A stretch of 20,455 nt of DNA from Actinomycetota bacterium (GCA_009699665.1 WLNS01000010.1:1-20455); one strand, 5' to 3'. Numbered from the stretch's first letter, positions 1-7,346 are shown. Numbers and translations are program-made. Notes: generated from the letters alone by a model not told the origin.

Positions 1-13
1 AGACAAATGCCAT
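1..13 (-). CDS. possible 5' end of a minus-strand gene leaving the window
   Basis: An ATG on the minus strand at 13-11 is followed by codons for Ala, Phe and Val before the window ends. A GGAGGG Shine-Dalgarno-like stretch lies 11 nt upstream, a slightly long spacing. It would be the next gene downstream of the RpiB-like gene, in the same direction but with its own 130-bp leader. Only the first few codons are visible, so no product can be named. Confidence 0.3.
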
Positions 14-91
14 GGTGTGGGTTTCCCTCCAGTGAGCCCTGAGCGGGCGACTATTTCGAATGTAGACGGACATGCGGGCAAATCGTTATCG

Positions 92-105
92 CGTATCGGG
101 ATACG
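92..105. promoter_or_regulatory. inverted repeat, possible operator
   Basis: CGTATC, a 2-nt spacer GG and GATACG form a perfect 6-bp inverted repeat. It lies in the 132-bp gap between the RpiB-like gene and the putative minus-strand start at 13, about 80 to 90 nt upstream of that start. Further ATCG and TATCGG half-like words flank it. This fits an operator for the gene to the left, but no promoter hexamers are clear. Confidence 0.3.
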
Positions 106-121
106 TCTTATCGGGGCGGCG

Positions 122-138
122 GAACGGGGTTTCCGTTC
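122..138 (-). terminator. short hairpin just after operon A
   Basis: GAACGG and CCGTTC form a 6-bp stem with a 5-nt loop, 8 nt past the stop codon of the RpiB-like gene. There is no T-run on the minus-strand side, so it is at best a weak intrinsic terminator or an RNA-stabilising hairpin. Confidence 0.3.
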
Positions 139-145
139 TCAGAAT

Positions 146-670
146 CTAGCCTTCCGCAGGCCGCGGGCCCGAGCTGCCTGAGGTGTACTCAATCATCCAG
201 CCCTCGATGGTGCCCGATGCCTCAAACTCGGCCACGTTCACCACGCGACGTGCATCGTCCAGATTGTTGAGAAACGGCGTGGTGACGAGCGCCTCAACGA
301 GTTCGCGGCTGGCGGATTCGTCAGCGAGGTCTGCACCCAGCACGAGAATCGTGACGTCCGCGTGTTGACGTGCATCAACAACGACGTCGCGGCGATCGGT
401 GTGAACGGCGCGAACACCCGCCACCTTGTTGGTCACGATGGCTTCGGCCGCACCCGTTCCGCCCACGACGATGCCGCGGGCATCCACGCCGGCATCCTCA
501 TCGTCAATCACGGCCTGTGCGGCGCGAATGGCATAGATCGTGTAGTCGTCGTTGTCGTCGAACTCTGGCGACGCGTGCCAGATGACCTCGTGCCCGTCGG
601 AGCTCAACGACGCCTCGAGTTCTCGCGCACGGGCGTATCCCTGATAGTTGGCGGAGATGTGAAAACGCAT
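146..670 (-). CDS. RpiB/LacA/LacB-family sugar-phosphate isomerase-like protein
   Basis: This 174-aa protein is the last gene of operon A. It starts 2 nt after the oxidase stop, with a GGGAGG ribosome site 7 nt before the ATG. The RpiB fold is recognisable: a GGTG phosphate loop (residues 70-73), the NKVAGVRA segment (81-88), His103 and an ILVLGA strand near residues 108-113. The active-site base is not the E. coli-type Cys. Glu76 sits where the mycobacterial enzyme has its catalytic Glu (GGSGNGE-like motif). The Asp-His pair that ends the first strand in RpiB and helps bind substrate is replaced by Asn8-Tyr9. Known family members interconvert pentose or tetrose phosphates or galactose-6-phosphate. 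The changed pair and the catabolic neighbours suggest another aldose/ketose-like isomerisation, but this is inference. No pentose or tetritol genes lie nearby. Confidence 0.8.
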   Translation of the reverse strand: MRFHISANYQGYARARELEASLSSDGHEVIWHASPEFDDNDDYTIYAIRAAQAVIDDEDAGVDARGIVVGGTGAAEAIVTNKVAGVRAVHTDRRDVVVDARQHADVTILVLGADLADESASRELVEALVTTPFLNNLDDARRVVNVAEFEASGTIEGWMIEYTSGSSGPRPAEG

Positions 671-672
671 GC

Positions 673-2049
673 CTAGACCTCCCAGTGGTTGCGATTGACG
701 GTTGCCGAGTCGTGAGCGAGGTAGCGCACGAAGCGCCCTTCGGGGTCACGATCAGCAATGATTTTCTGAAGCTTGGCGAAGTTGTCGTCGTTCATGAATT
801 TCAGCTGCCGATTGGTCATGTCGCTGTCGCCGAGATACTGGCCCACGGTGACCGGTTGCGCGGCAACCATGGCGTCGTTGAGCCACGCGCGGTTGCGTGC
901 ATCGTTGGCCGAGTCTTCATAGGCCAAGTAGGTAGCGATGTAGGCCGGGCTCTGCAACGAGAACGCCATGTCGGGCAGTTCGCGCATCAGACCATTGCCG
1001 AACCAAATCGTGAAGGCGTCGGGTTCGGGCGATGTGGTGAAGACAGGTGTCAGCGCACGGATGATGTCGTGGGCCTCGCCATCAACCCAGACGTTGTCGG
1101 CGTAGTAGCGCCAGTGCTCCGGGTTCATCTGAATCTGCGACTCGCGCTGTTCGGCGAGCGACGATTCGGTCACGCTGTTCTCAAACGCGCGGTCGATGAG
1201 GGGGCATGTCTGCAGCGGCGCCAGTGCCTCGCGGGCCGCGTCCTCCGATTCGGACAGGGCGAGACCCGTCACGACGAAGACACGCGTGCGTGGCTCGCCG
1301 TCGGTCGACGGCGGACACAAACTCACGCACACGATTTCGACATCGGGCGAGATGGTGGGTTCGACCTCATACATCCACGTCATCACCTCTGCGAAATCGG
1401 CGATGTCGTATACCTGAACGCTGTGGAAGAGGTGCTGAAAGCGGGGTCGGGTCTTCAGGTGAAACATCGTGACAATTCCCGGGAACGAGGGCCCGGCACC
1501 GCGGGCGGCCCAGTACAGGTCGGAATTCTGCTCGGCGTCGGCTCGAACCAGTTCCCCCTCCGCGGTGACCACGTCAATGGCAACGACAGACTCCGCACCC
1601 CAGCCCCAGCCGCGCTCACACCAGCCCTGACCACCCTGGAGCAGGAAGCCGCCGATGCCCACTGACGGGCAGTGCCCGCCGTTGAAGAAACGCCCGCGTT
1701 CAGCCAGGAACGCGTCGAGTTCGTTGCCGCCCTCAATGGCCGGACCGGCCGAAACGATGCCCGTCTTTTCGTCGAACTCGGGAGTCTTGAGTTTGCCCAA
1801 ATCAATCAGGAGCGTGTTGTTCTGCACACTCCACACCGCCCACGAATGTCCGCCCGAGCGCACGGCGACCGAGAGGCCGTTGTCGGCCGCATAGCGAACC
1901 CCGGCCGCAACGTCGTGCTCGTTCTCGGCGACGAGAACGGCACTGGGCATGCGGTCGGTGGGTCGGCGTGCGTTAAAGACCCGCGCGAACACGGCCTCGT
2001 CAAATCCTGCGTCGCCGGGAACGTAAAGCTGTCCGCTGAAGTCGCTCAT
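673..2049 (-). CDS. BBE-type FAD-dependent oxidase (PCMH fold, probably bicovalent flavin)
   Basis: This 458-aa protein starts at the ATG that overlaps the upstream SDR stop as ATGA, with GGAGGG 11 nt before it. The reading frame stays open further upstream, but that region lies inside the SDR gene. The N-terminal FAD domain has RSGGHS with His68, the usual 8-alpha-histidyl site. It also has GGHCPSVGIGG with Cys127, aligned with the 6-S-cysteinyl site of berberine bridge enzyme and glucooligosaccharide oxidase. The C-terminus has the short BBE domain (near residues 415-445: NFAKLQKI, then DPEGRF). Family members oxidise alcohols, sugars or amines with O2 and give H2O2. No signal peptide is visible, so it should be cytoplasmic. 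Its position between an SDR and an isomerase suggests oxidation of an alcohol or cyclic intermediate, but the substrate is unknown. Confidence 0.88.
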   Translation of the reverse strand: MSDFSGQLYVPGDAGFDEAVFARVFNARRPTDRMPSAVLVAENEHDVAAGVRYAADNGLSVAVRSGGHSWAVWSVQNNTLLIDLGKLKTPEFDEKTGIVSAGPAIEGGNELDAFLAERGRFFNGGHCPSVGIGGFLLQGGQGWCERGWGWGAESVVAIDVVTAEGELVRADAEQNSDLYWAARGAGPSFPGIVTMFHLKTRPRFQHLFHSVQVYDIADFAEVMTWMYEVEPTISPDVEIVCVSLCPPSTDGEPRTRVFVVTGLALSESEDAAREALAPLQTCPLIDRAFENSVTESSLAEQRESQIQMNPEHWRYYADNVWVDGEAHDIIRALTPVFTTSPEPDAFTIWFGNGLMRELPDMAFSLQSPAYIATYLAYEDSANDARNRAWLNDAMVAAQPVTVGQYLGDSDMTNRQLKFMNDDNFAKLQKIIADRDPEGRFVRYLAHDSATVNRNHWEV

Positions 2050-2810
2050 CCGAGAACCGACCCTCCGCCGTCCACGACGAGATTGATTCCGGTGATCCAC
2101 GACGCCTCATCGGACGCCAGAAAGAGTGCCGCGTTCACGATGTCTGCCGGCTGACCGACCCGACCCAGCGGGATGCGCGCGATGTTGTCTTTAAAGGGCT
2201 GCGGGCCACTCTCCACCAGCCACTCGGTGGACGGCGTCACCGTGAACCCGGGGCTGACACACACCATGCGGATCTTGTGCGGACCGCCCTCGACGGCCAG
2301 CTGCTGCGTGAGGTTGATCACGCCCGCCTTAGCGGTGCCGTGCGCGTTTTGCGGCATGAACTCCACGCCACGCGTTCCCGCGATCGACCCCACGTTGACG
2401 ATCACTCCCGCGGTTTTTTTCAGATGCGGCCACGCCGCCTTGCACGCATAAAAAACGAGATTGAGCTCGTTGTTCATCACGTAGTCCCAGTCGTCGATCG
2501 ACAACTCGTCGACCGCGCCGAACCTCGGCATCGAGGCGTTGTTGTAGAGAACGTCGATGCGCCCGTGCACGTCAGCCGCCGCATCGATCCATTTCTGAGC
2601 TTCGGCGGCATCAGCAAGATCCACCGGCGCAAAGTTCGTGATGTCACCGCCGGCAGCGCGCACGAGATCAACGGTCTCGGTGGCACCCTCGGCGAAGAGG
2701 TCGCATCCCACGACTTTGGCGCCCTCGGCAGCAAAGCGCAGAGCGGCTTCGCGCCCCATTCCGCCACCGATGCCGGTGATGAGCACAACCTTGCCGTCGA
2801 AGCGTGCCAT
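2046..2810 (-). CDS. short-chain dehydrogenase/reductase with His replacing the catalytic Tyr
   Basis: This is a 254-aa classical-length SDR. The cofactor loop TGIGGGMG is at residues 12-19, NNAS is at 90-93, and the conserved Ser142 lies in VNVGSIAG. The active-site motif normally written YxxxK reads HGTAK here: His157 takes the place of the Tyr and Lys161 is kept. The codon is CAC at 2342-2340, and the surrounding frame is intact. A C-terminal INLVVDGGGS tail is typical of the family. GAAGGAG lies upstream of the ATG, and the gene is translationally coupled to the oxidase by ATGA. It is expected to handle NAD(P)-linked oxidation or reduction of a ring or side-chain hydroxyl. With the Tyr missing, it could use His as the acid/base or have altered activity. 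My recollection is that an SDR subgroup carries this AHG-AK variant, but I could not verify it. Confidence 0.87.
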   Translation of the reverse strand: MARFDGKVVLITGIGGGMGREAALRFAAEGAKVVGCDLFAEGATETVDLVRAAGGDITNFAPVDLADAAEAQKWIDAAADVHGRIDVLYNNASMPRFGAVDELSIDDWDYVMNNELNLVFYACKAAWPHLKKTAGVIVNVGSIAGTRGVEFMPQNAHGTAKAGVINLTQQLAVEGGPHKIRMVCVSPGFTVTPSTEWLVESGPQPFKDNIARIPLGRVGQPADIVNAALFLASDEASWITGINLVVDGGGSVLG

Positions 2811-2863
2811 GACGACTCCTTCGTCGAACCTAACGATGTGTGAAGCGGACGCTGTTGAGCGAG

Positions 2864-3802
2864 TTAGACCGGAGGAGCGACGAACAGACCCAGATCAACA
2901 TCGTTGAACTGCTCCCGAGCAATCAACTCGGTGAACTCGTTGGCCGTGCCCCACTGGTCTTGCGTGGTGACCTTCGTGACGTCGAGCACACTGGGGTGCC
3001 AGGCGTCTTCGTCTTCAATCACGGCAAGTTCGGTGGTGTACTCCACGGTGTTGCGCGCGGGCGACAGGAAGTACGCGAACGTGTTGTCGCCGGCGTTGTG
3101 GCGGCCGGGGCCCCACACCATGCGGGTTCCCGATCGCAGGATCTTGCCGCAGCCGCGCATCCATTCCTCAACGCCGCGCATCTCAAACGACATGTGGTGC
3201 AGCGAGGCGTGCGGTCCCTGGGCGATCGCCAACGAGTGGTGCGCGGGGTTGCAGCGCAGGAAGTCCATGATGGGCCCCATCTGCGGGTGGGCCAGGGTGT
3301 CACTCACGGCGAAGTCGAGGTTCTCGACGTACCAGGCCGAGGTGATGGCGAGGTTCGCGGTGTTGAAAACAACGTGTGACAGCTTCACCGGGATGGGCTC
3401 ACGCTCGTTGATCTTGCGACTCTGGCGAAGCTCCACATCGGCCGACACCTCGACCGTGCGACCGTCGACATCGAAGAAGCGCATGCCATAACCGCCGCCG
3501 AACTGTGTGAGTTCCTGAGGTGGGTGAACAAACTGAACGCCATTGGCCGTGAGCTTCTCAAACAGCGCGTCGACGTCCGCGCGCGAGTGAGCGCCAAACG
3601 AAATCAGGTCGATGCGCTTGTCGGCTTTGCGCAGGCGCACGCTGAACGGTTCGGGCGAGCCCTCGGCGGCGAGATAGACCGTGTCACCGTCGCGGTGCGC
3701 AACGCTCAGACCCCAGTGGGTGCTGAGAAAGTCGAGCTCGGTCTCGAGGTCCGCCACGGCGAGCGCGAGATAGCGAAGGTGGGAAAGCTGGCGAACAGTC
3801 AT
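2864..3802 (-). CDS. type I (VOC) extradiol ring-cleavage dioxygenase
   Basis: This 312-aa, two-domain vicinal-oxygen-chelate protein is the first gene of operon A. I chose the ATG at 3802 because AAGGAG precedes it by 7 nt; an in-frame start six codons upstream has no such site. The C-terminal domain keeps the Fe(II) triad His143, His203 and Glu254. It also keeps the acid/base and substrate residues of BphC-type enzymes: His189 (in AHHSLA), His235 (in GRHNAGD) and Tyr244. Spacing matches BphC closely (H146, H195, H210, H241, Y250, E260). It therefore looks catalytically competent for meta-cleavage of a catechol-type ring. The substrate is unknown; bulky catechols such as biphenyl- or cumate-like diols are the usual family range. 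It lies 108 bp from the MFS gene and is probably expressed from its own promoter near the repeat at 3896-3908. Confidence 0.88.
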   Translation of the reverse strand: MTVRQLSHLRYLALAVADLETELDFLSTHWGLSVAHRDGDTVYLAAEGSPEPFSVRLRKADKRIDLISFGAHSRADVDALFEKLTANGVQFVHPPQELTQFGGGYGMRFFDVDGRTVEVSADVELRQSRKINEREPIPVKLSHVVFNTANLAITSAWYVENLDFAVSDTLAHPQMGPIMDFLRCNPAHHSLAIAQGPHASLHHMSFEMRGVEEWMRGCGKILRSGTRMVWGPGRHNAGDNTFAYFLSPARNTVEYTTELAVIEDEDAWHPSVLDVTKVTTQDQWGTANEFTELIAREQFNDVDLGLFVAPPV

Positions 3803-3820
3803 CAGTGATCTCCTTGACAA

Positions 3821-3836
3821 GCACCACGGGGGGTGC
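3821..3836. other. small hairpin in the dioxygenase leader
   Basis: GCACC and GGTGC form a 5-bp stem with a 6-nt loop just upstream of the ribosome site of the dioxygenase gene. It is too short to call a riboswitch or attenuator. It may stabilise the leader RNA or be chance. Confidence 0.2.
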
Positions 3837-3895
3837 GCTGTTTATCCACTTGTGAGAATAGGCGGTGACTCACGTCAGCGGTATATCGGGCTGCG

Positions 3896-3908
3896 AATAG
3901 TAACTATC
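3896..3908. promoter_or_regulatory. GATAG-N3-CTATT operator-like repeat upstream of operon A
   Basis: On the minus strand, the direction of operon A, this reads GATAG-TTA-CTATT, an inverted repeat with one mismatch. It lies about 95 to 107 nt before the dioxygenase ATG and directly after the MFS stop. The same word, GATAG-TTG-CTATC, occurs upstream of the flavin monooxygenase that heads operon B. A shared, spaced dyad in front of both catabolic operons fits binding by the LysR regulator encoded between them. LysR control is inference. Confidence 0.5.
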
Positions 3909-3910
3909 GA

Positions 3911-5125
3911 CTACGAAGTCGGCGGCGGAGTGACGGCTCGCGCCCGCCCCATGATGAGGGCGACGAGCACGAGGACGGAGGCCACACTGCCCACCTCGGC
4001 GAGCGCCACGAGCGAATCGGGATTGACGATTCCGGCAATCGTTACCGCCACCGCCGCGGCCAAAAACTGAATGCTGCCCATGAGTGCGAGTGCCGTGCCG
4101 CTGGCAAAGCGTACGTGCTCCATCGCCATGGCGGTTGCCGGACCAAAGATGAAGCCCATCGACGCTGCCAGTACGAACAGGATGGGCAGAACCGTCCACG
4201 GCGATGACGCACCCGTGCCCAGCACGATCCACAGACACGCGAAGGCCGTGAGCTGGGCAATCACTCCCACACGGATGAGTCGACGAGGTCGAACGACTTT
4301 CGCCAGGCGCGTGGTGAGGAGCCCGGCAAGGACGAGCCCGATGCCGTTCACACCGAAGCTCGCCGAATACGCGGCGGGCGAGAGCCCCAGGTTGTGTTCA
4401 ACGATGAAGGACGATGTTGAGATGTACGTAAACAGCATGCCAAAACCGAACCAGATCAGAATCGCAAAGGCGAGATACTGGCGATCGCGCAGGATGGAGC
4501 CGGCCGTGCGAATCATCTGAGTCACGCCGCCCGTGTGTCTCTTTTCGCGAGGCAGCGACTCCGGCACGGCAAGCGCCACGAACACGGATGACGCCACGGC
4601 AAAAATTGCCAGGCCAAAGAAGATGGCGCGCCACCCGCCCAGCGCGAGCAGCAGCGTTCCGCCGATGGGGCCAATGATCGGACCGATGCTCACCACCATG
4701 CCGAGGATCGTGAAGGGCCGCACGGCAGCCTCGCCGTGGGTGAGGTCGGCCACGACGGCACGTCCGCCCACGACACCCGCCGACGCACTGAGGCCCATAA
4801 ACAGACACAGCACGATCAGCACACCTGCGTCGGCGGCAAAACCGGCGAGCGCACTCGCCACGGCCATGAGTAAACCGCCACCGACGATGACGGTCTTGCG
4901 CCCGATGCGATCAGACAGCGACCCGAGAAAGAACTGCCCGACGGCCATGCCGATCGTAAAAAGGGAGAGGGTGAGTCCGATGTAACTCGGGGTGACCCGC
5001 AAGTCATCGGCCATCGCGGGAAACGCCGGCAGATAGGCATCGGTACCAAACGGGCCGAGGGTCCCGATGAAGCCCAGGGCAGCCAGCATCACTCCCGTGA
5101 GGGCGAGGATGGGTTTGGTCGTCAC
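3911..5125 (-). CDS. MFS transporter, DHA1 / Bcr-CflA-like
   Basis: This 404-aa integral membrane protein starts with GTG and is divergent from the LysR gene. The first helix carries the DAYLPAFPAM segment typical of Bcr/CflA-type transporters. Motif A follows after helix 2 (GSLSDRIGRK, residues about 68-77). A GPIIGPIGG motif, seen in the drug:H+ antiporter-1 subgroup, lies near helix 5. About twelve hydrophobic segments can be counted. It is clearly related to the second MFS protein at 11806-13044; both share GFIG-LGP, D-YLP, ADLT and VPESL-EKRH. The family is known for drug and metabolite efflux. In this setting it may import the aromatic substrate or export toxic intermediates, and the sequence does not say which. 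Confidence 0.88.
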   Translation of the reverse strand: MTTKPILALTGVMLAALGFIGTLGPFGTDAYLPAFPAMADDLRVTPSYIGLTLSLFTIGMAVGQFFLGSLSDRIGRKTVIVGGGLLMAVASALAGFAADAGVLIVLCLFMGLSASAGVVGGRAVVADLTHGEAAVRPFTILGMVVSIGPIIGPIGGTLLLALGGWRAIFFGLAIFAVASSVFVALAVPESLPREKRHTGGVTQMIRTAGSILRDRQYLAFAILIWFGFGMLFTYISTSSFIVEHNLGLSPAAYSASFGVNGIGLVLAGLLTTRLAKVVRPRRLIRVGVIAQLTAFACLWIVLGTGASSPWTVLPILFVLAASMGFIFGPATAMAMEHVRFASGTALALMGSIQFLAAAVAVTIAGIVNPDSLVALAEVGSVASVLVLVALIMGRARAVTPPPTS

Positions 5126-5185
5126 CTGCCCATCGTGGCACAGGCCCTCCGCCAGCGGTGCGCGTGGCTAGGCTAACCCTCGACA

Positions 5186-5197
5186 GTTGTGCACAAC
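5186..5197. promoter_or_regulatory. perfect 12-bp palindrome in the MFS/LysR divergent promoter
   Basis: GTTGTGCACAAC is a perfect palindrome. It ends just before the GGGAGG ribosome site of the LysR gene and sits inside the 83-bp gap shared with the divergent MFS gene. The position suits autorepression of the regulator or control of the transporter. It differs from the GATAG repeats at the operon promoters, so another protein may bind it. Confidence 0.4.
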
Positions 5198-5208
5198 AGG
5201 GAGGTCAC

Positions 5209-6108
5209 GTGTCGCTCACAGGCAAAGACCTCAACCTCCTCATTGCGTTGCGTGCGCTGCTCGAAGAGGAGCACGTGACGCGCGCCGGTGACCGCATCGG
5301 CATGGGTCAGTCGTCGATGAGCGCCGCCCTCTCTCGGCTGCGCATTCAGTTCTCCGACGAGTTGCTCGTGCGCGTCGGTCGCGACTACCAACTGACCCCG
5401 CTGGCGCGCCAGCTGCTCCCCCAGGTTCAGCTCACCATCCCGCTGATTGAGAACGCACTGGGCAGCGGCGGCCCGTTCGATCCCGCAACCAGCACCCGGG
5501 TGTTCACGCTGTTGATGACCGACTTTGCGGCCCTCGAGTTGGCGCCCCTTTTCGACCGTGCCCTTGCGCTCGCCCCGCACATCAGCATTGAGGTGTTGCC
5601 CCTGCCCACGCAGCCCACCGACAGTCAGCGCGACATGCTCAAGCACGACTTTGTTGCCACGGTTCCCGGTATCGGCATCGACGGCGACCACCTCGAACTG
5701 TTCGTCGACCACTACGTCTGTCTGGTCGACTCCAACAACTCAGCGCTGGTCGATGGCGCGCTCAGCTGGGAGGCGTTCCAATCGCTTCCTCAGGCCGTGT
5801 GCGATTTTGGCCAGGCCCACGTGAACCCCGCTGAGCGCAAATTGCGCGAGCTCGGGTTCACCCGCAACGCTCACGTGACGACGGCGAGCTTCATGCCGTT
5901 GCCGTCCATCGTGGCCAGCACGGATCTCGTTGCTGTGGTGCCGTCGCGACTGGCCGAGCGCTTTGGGCCGCTCACCCAGACGATTGGTGTGGAGGCGCCG
6001 TTTGGGCGCGTGGACATTATCGAGACCCTCTACTGGCACCCCACCCACAACGCCGACACCGCGCACCAGTGGTTGCGCGACGTGTTTCGCGGCGAAGTAT
6101 CGCGCTAG
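5209..6108 (+). CDS. LysR-family transcriptional regulator, probable regulator of operons A and B
   Basis: This 299-aa protein uses the GTG at 5209, preceded by GGGAGG; an in-frame ATG 17 codons upstream lacks a ribosome site and would include the palindrome. The winged-helix DNA-binding domain covers about residues 5-65: DLNLL, then THVTRAGD-like helices with the recognition segment QSSMSAALSRLR. It is followed by an LTPLAR linker and a substrate-binding-like effector domain. The N-terminus resembles NodD/NahR/LinR-type LysR proteins, which activate aromatic catabolism. Divergent from an MFS gene and directly upstream of operon B, it is well placed to sense the substrate or an intermediate. 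A second LysR at 14295-15239 is clearly paralogous in the HTH. The C-terminus ends close to the GATAG repeat array. Confidence 0.88.
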   Translation: MSLTGKDLNLLIALRALLEEEHVTRAGDRIGMGQSSMSAALSRLRIQFSDELLVRVGRDYQLTPLARQLLPQVQLTIPLIENALGSGGPFDPATSTRVFTLLMTDFAALELAPLFDRALALAPHISIEVLPLPTQPTDSQRDMLKHDFVATVPGIGIDGDHLELFVDHYVCLVDSNNSALVDGALSWEAFQSLPQAVCDFGQAHVNPAERKLRELGFTRNAHVTTASFMPLPSIVASTDLVAVVPSRLAERFGPLTQTIGVEAPFGRVDIIETLYWHPTHNADTAHQWLRDVFRGEVSR

Positions 6109-6115
6109 CCACCTG

Positions 6116-6142
6116 AGCAACCTATCCGCGATAGTTGCTATC
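6116..6142. promoter_or_regulatory. triple half-site array (CTATC / GATAG / CTATC) upstream of operon B
   Basis: Three 5-bp half-sites in alternating orientation, CTATC at 6122, GATAG at 6130 and CTATC at 6138, are each separated by 3 nt (CGC and TTG). A wider dyad is also visible: AGCAA plus CTATC on the left mirrors GATAG plus TTGCT on the right, with one extra base. The array lies 80 to 100 nt before the monooxygenase ATG and just after the LysR stop. It shares its core with the repeat upstream of operon A. It may be a LysR operator; as RNA the dyad could also fold behind the LysR gene. Confidence 0.5.
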
Positions 6143-6221
6143 AGGCACACTGCCTTTCCTGCACGAGGTTGAGGGCATAGCGTGACAGGTGCACGGGTTT
6201 GACGCAAAGAAGGGTACTTCC

Positions 6222-7346
6222 ATGACTGTTGAGAATGTTCTTGTTGTCGGCGGTGGCATCTCGGGAACGGTGGCCGCGGTAGCGCTCGCCCAGAAGGGTG
6301 TGCGCGCAACACTCGTTGAGATTTCGCCCGAATGGTATGGCGTGGGACACGGCATCACGGTTCAGGGCAATGCTCTGCGTGTGTTCAACGAAATTGGTGC
6401 GCTCGACAAGATGCTCGAGAGCGGCCTCGGCTTTAACAACCTCACCCTCTTTCACGCCGACGGCAGCGTGATCAACGCCATGGACGCTCCCAAGATGGGC
6501 GGTGCCGACCTGCCCTCCACCATGGGTGCCCTGCGTTCGGACCTGCAAGAGGTTCTCGTGGGAATGATTCACGATCTCGGCGTGGAGGTGCGCCTCGGCA
6601 CATCCATGGAGAAGTTCGAGAACAAGGGCGACTCGGTCGACGTCACGTTCAACGACGGCAGCGTGGAGAACTTCGACCTGGTGATTGCGGCTGACGGCAT
6701 CAAGTCGAACACGCGCAAGATGCTCGGCAGCAAGCACGACAAGAAGGGCACCGGCCTCGGCATTTGGCGCGTCGTCACCAAGCGCACCCAAGAGATGACG
6801 TGCTCGGCGGTCTGCTACTTCGGCGACGAGTACAAGGCGGGCTACACCCCCATCTCGGAAGACCTCTGCTACGCCTACGTGCTGACCAAGCCCGAGCGGC
6901 CCGACAACGGTCTGTCGGATGCCCAGGAGATGAAGCGCCTGCTCTCGAGCTACCACGGCCACTTCGACTTCATTCGCGAAAACATTCGCGAAGACGACTA
7001 CATGAACTTCCAGCCCATCGAGTGGCTGTTTATCGATGACGAGCCGTGGCACCAGGGTCGCGTCATCGCCATCGGCGATGCCGTGCACGCCTGCCCGCCG
7101 CTGATTGCTCAGGGGGCGGCACAGTGTGCTGAGGATGCATATGTGCTCGCCGACTACATCACCCGCGACGGCGACATGGAACAGTTGCTCACCGAGTTCA
7201 CCACGGTGCGCAAAGAGCGCGTGAAGATCGTGGTCGACGCCTCGATGCAACTCGTTGAGTGGGAGATTCACCCCGAGACCCCGGGCGCGAATCCCGGCAT
7301 GCTCATGGGCCAGGCAATGGGTGCGCTGACCGCACCCGCGTTCTAG
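6222..7346 (+). CDS. group A FAD-dependent aromatic monooxygenase (PHBH-like fold)
   Basis: This 374-aa protein is the first gene of operon B. The ATG at 6222 follows AAGAAGG. It has the N-terminal dinucleotide-binding GGGISG (residues 10-15) and an acidic end to beta-2 (LVEIS). The DG motif is Asp158-Gly159, within VIAADGIKS. The late GD motif is Gly285-Asp286, followed by AVHACPPLIAQGAAQCAEDA. These are the three signatures of single-component flavin hydroxylases such as 4-hydroxybenzoate, salicylate or 2,6-dihydroxypyridine 3-hydroxylase. The reaction expected is NAD(P)H- and O2-dependent ring hydroxylation, giving a diol that the operon A dioxygenase could cleave. The exact substrate cannot be read from sequence. 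The cupin gene starts 8 nt after the stop. Confidence 0.9.
   Translation: MTVENVLVVGGGISGTVAAVALAQKGVRATLVEISPEWYGVGHGITVQGNALRVFNEIGALDKMLESGLGFNNLTLFHADGSVINAMDAPKMGGADLPSTMGALRSDLQEVLVGMIHDLGVEVRLGTSMEKFENKGDSVDVTFNDGSVENFDLVIAADGIKSNTRKMLGSKHDKKGTGLGIWRVVTKRTQEMTCSAVCYFGDEYKAGYTPISEDLCYAYVLTKPERPDNGLSDAQEMKRLLSSYHGHFDFIRENIREDDYMNFQPIEWLFIDDEPWHQGRVIAIGDAVHACPPLIAQGAAQCAEDAYVLADYITRDGDMEQLLTEFTTVRKERVKIVVDASMQLVEWEIHPETPGANPGMLMGQAMGALTAPAF

Noticed and set aside
640..660. Extra GATAGTTGGC word near the start of the RpiB-like gene
   Set aside because: It lies inside coding sequence and lacks the second arm of the dyad; likely chance.
685..1665. 326-codon plus-strand open frame opposite the FAD oxidase gene
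   Set aside because: It mirrors a gene with clear FAD-binding motifs, has no recognisable domain, and is rich in Arg, His, Val and Gly as expected of antisense frames in GC-rich DNA.
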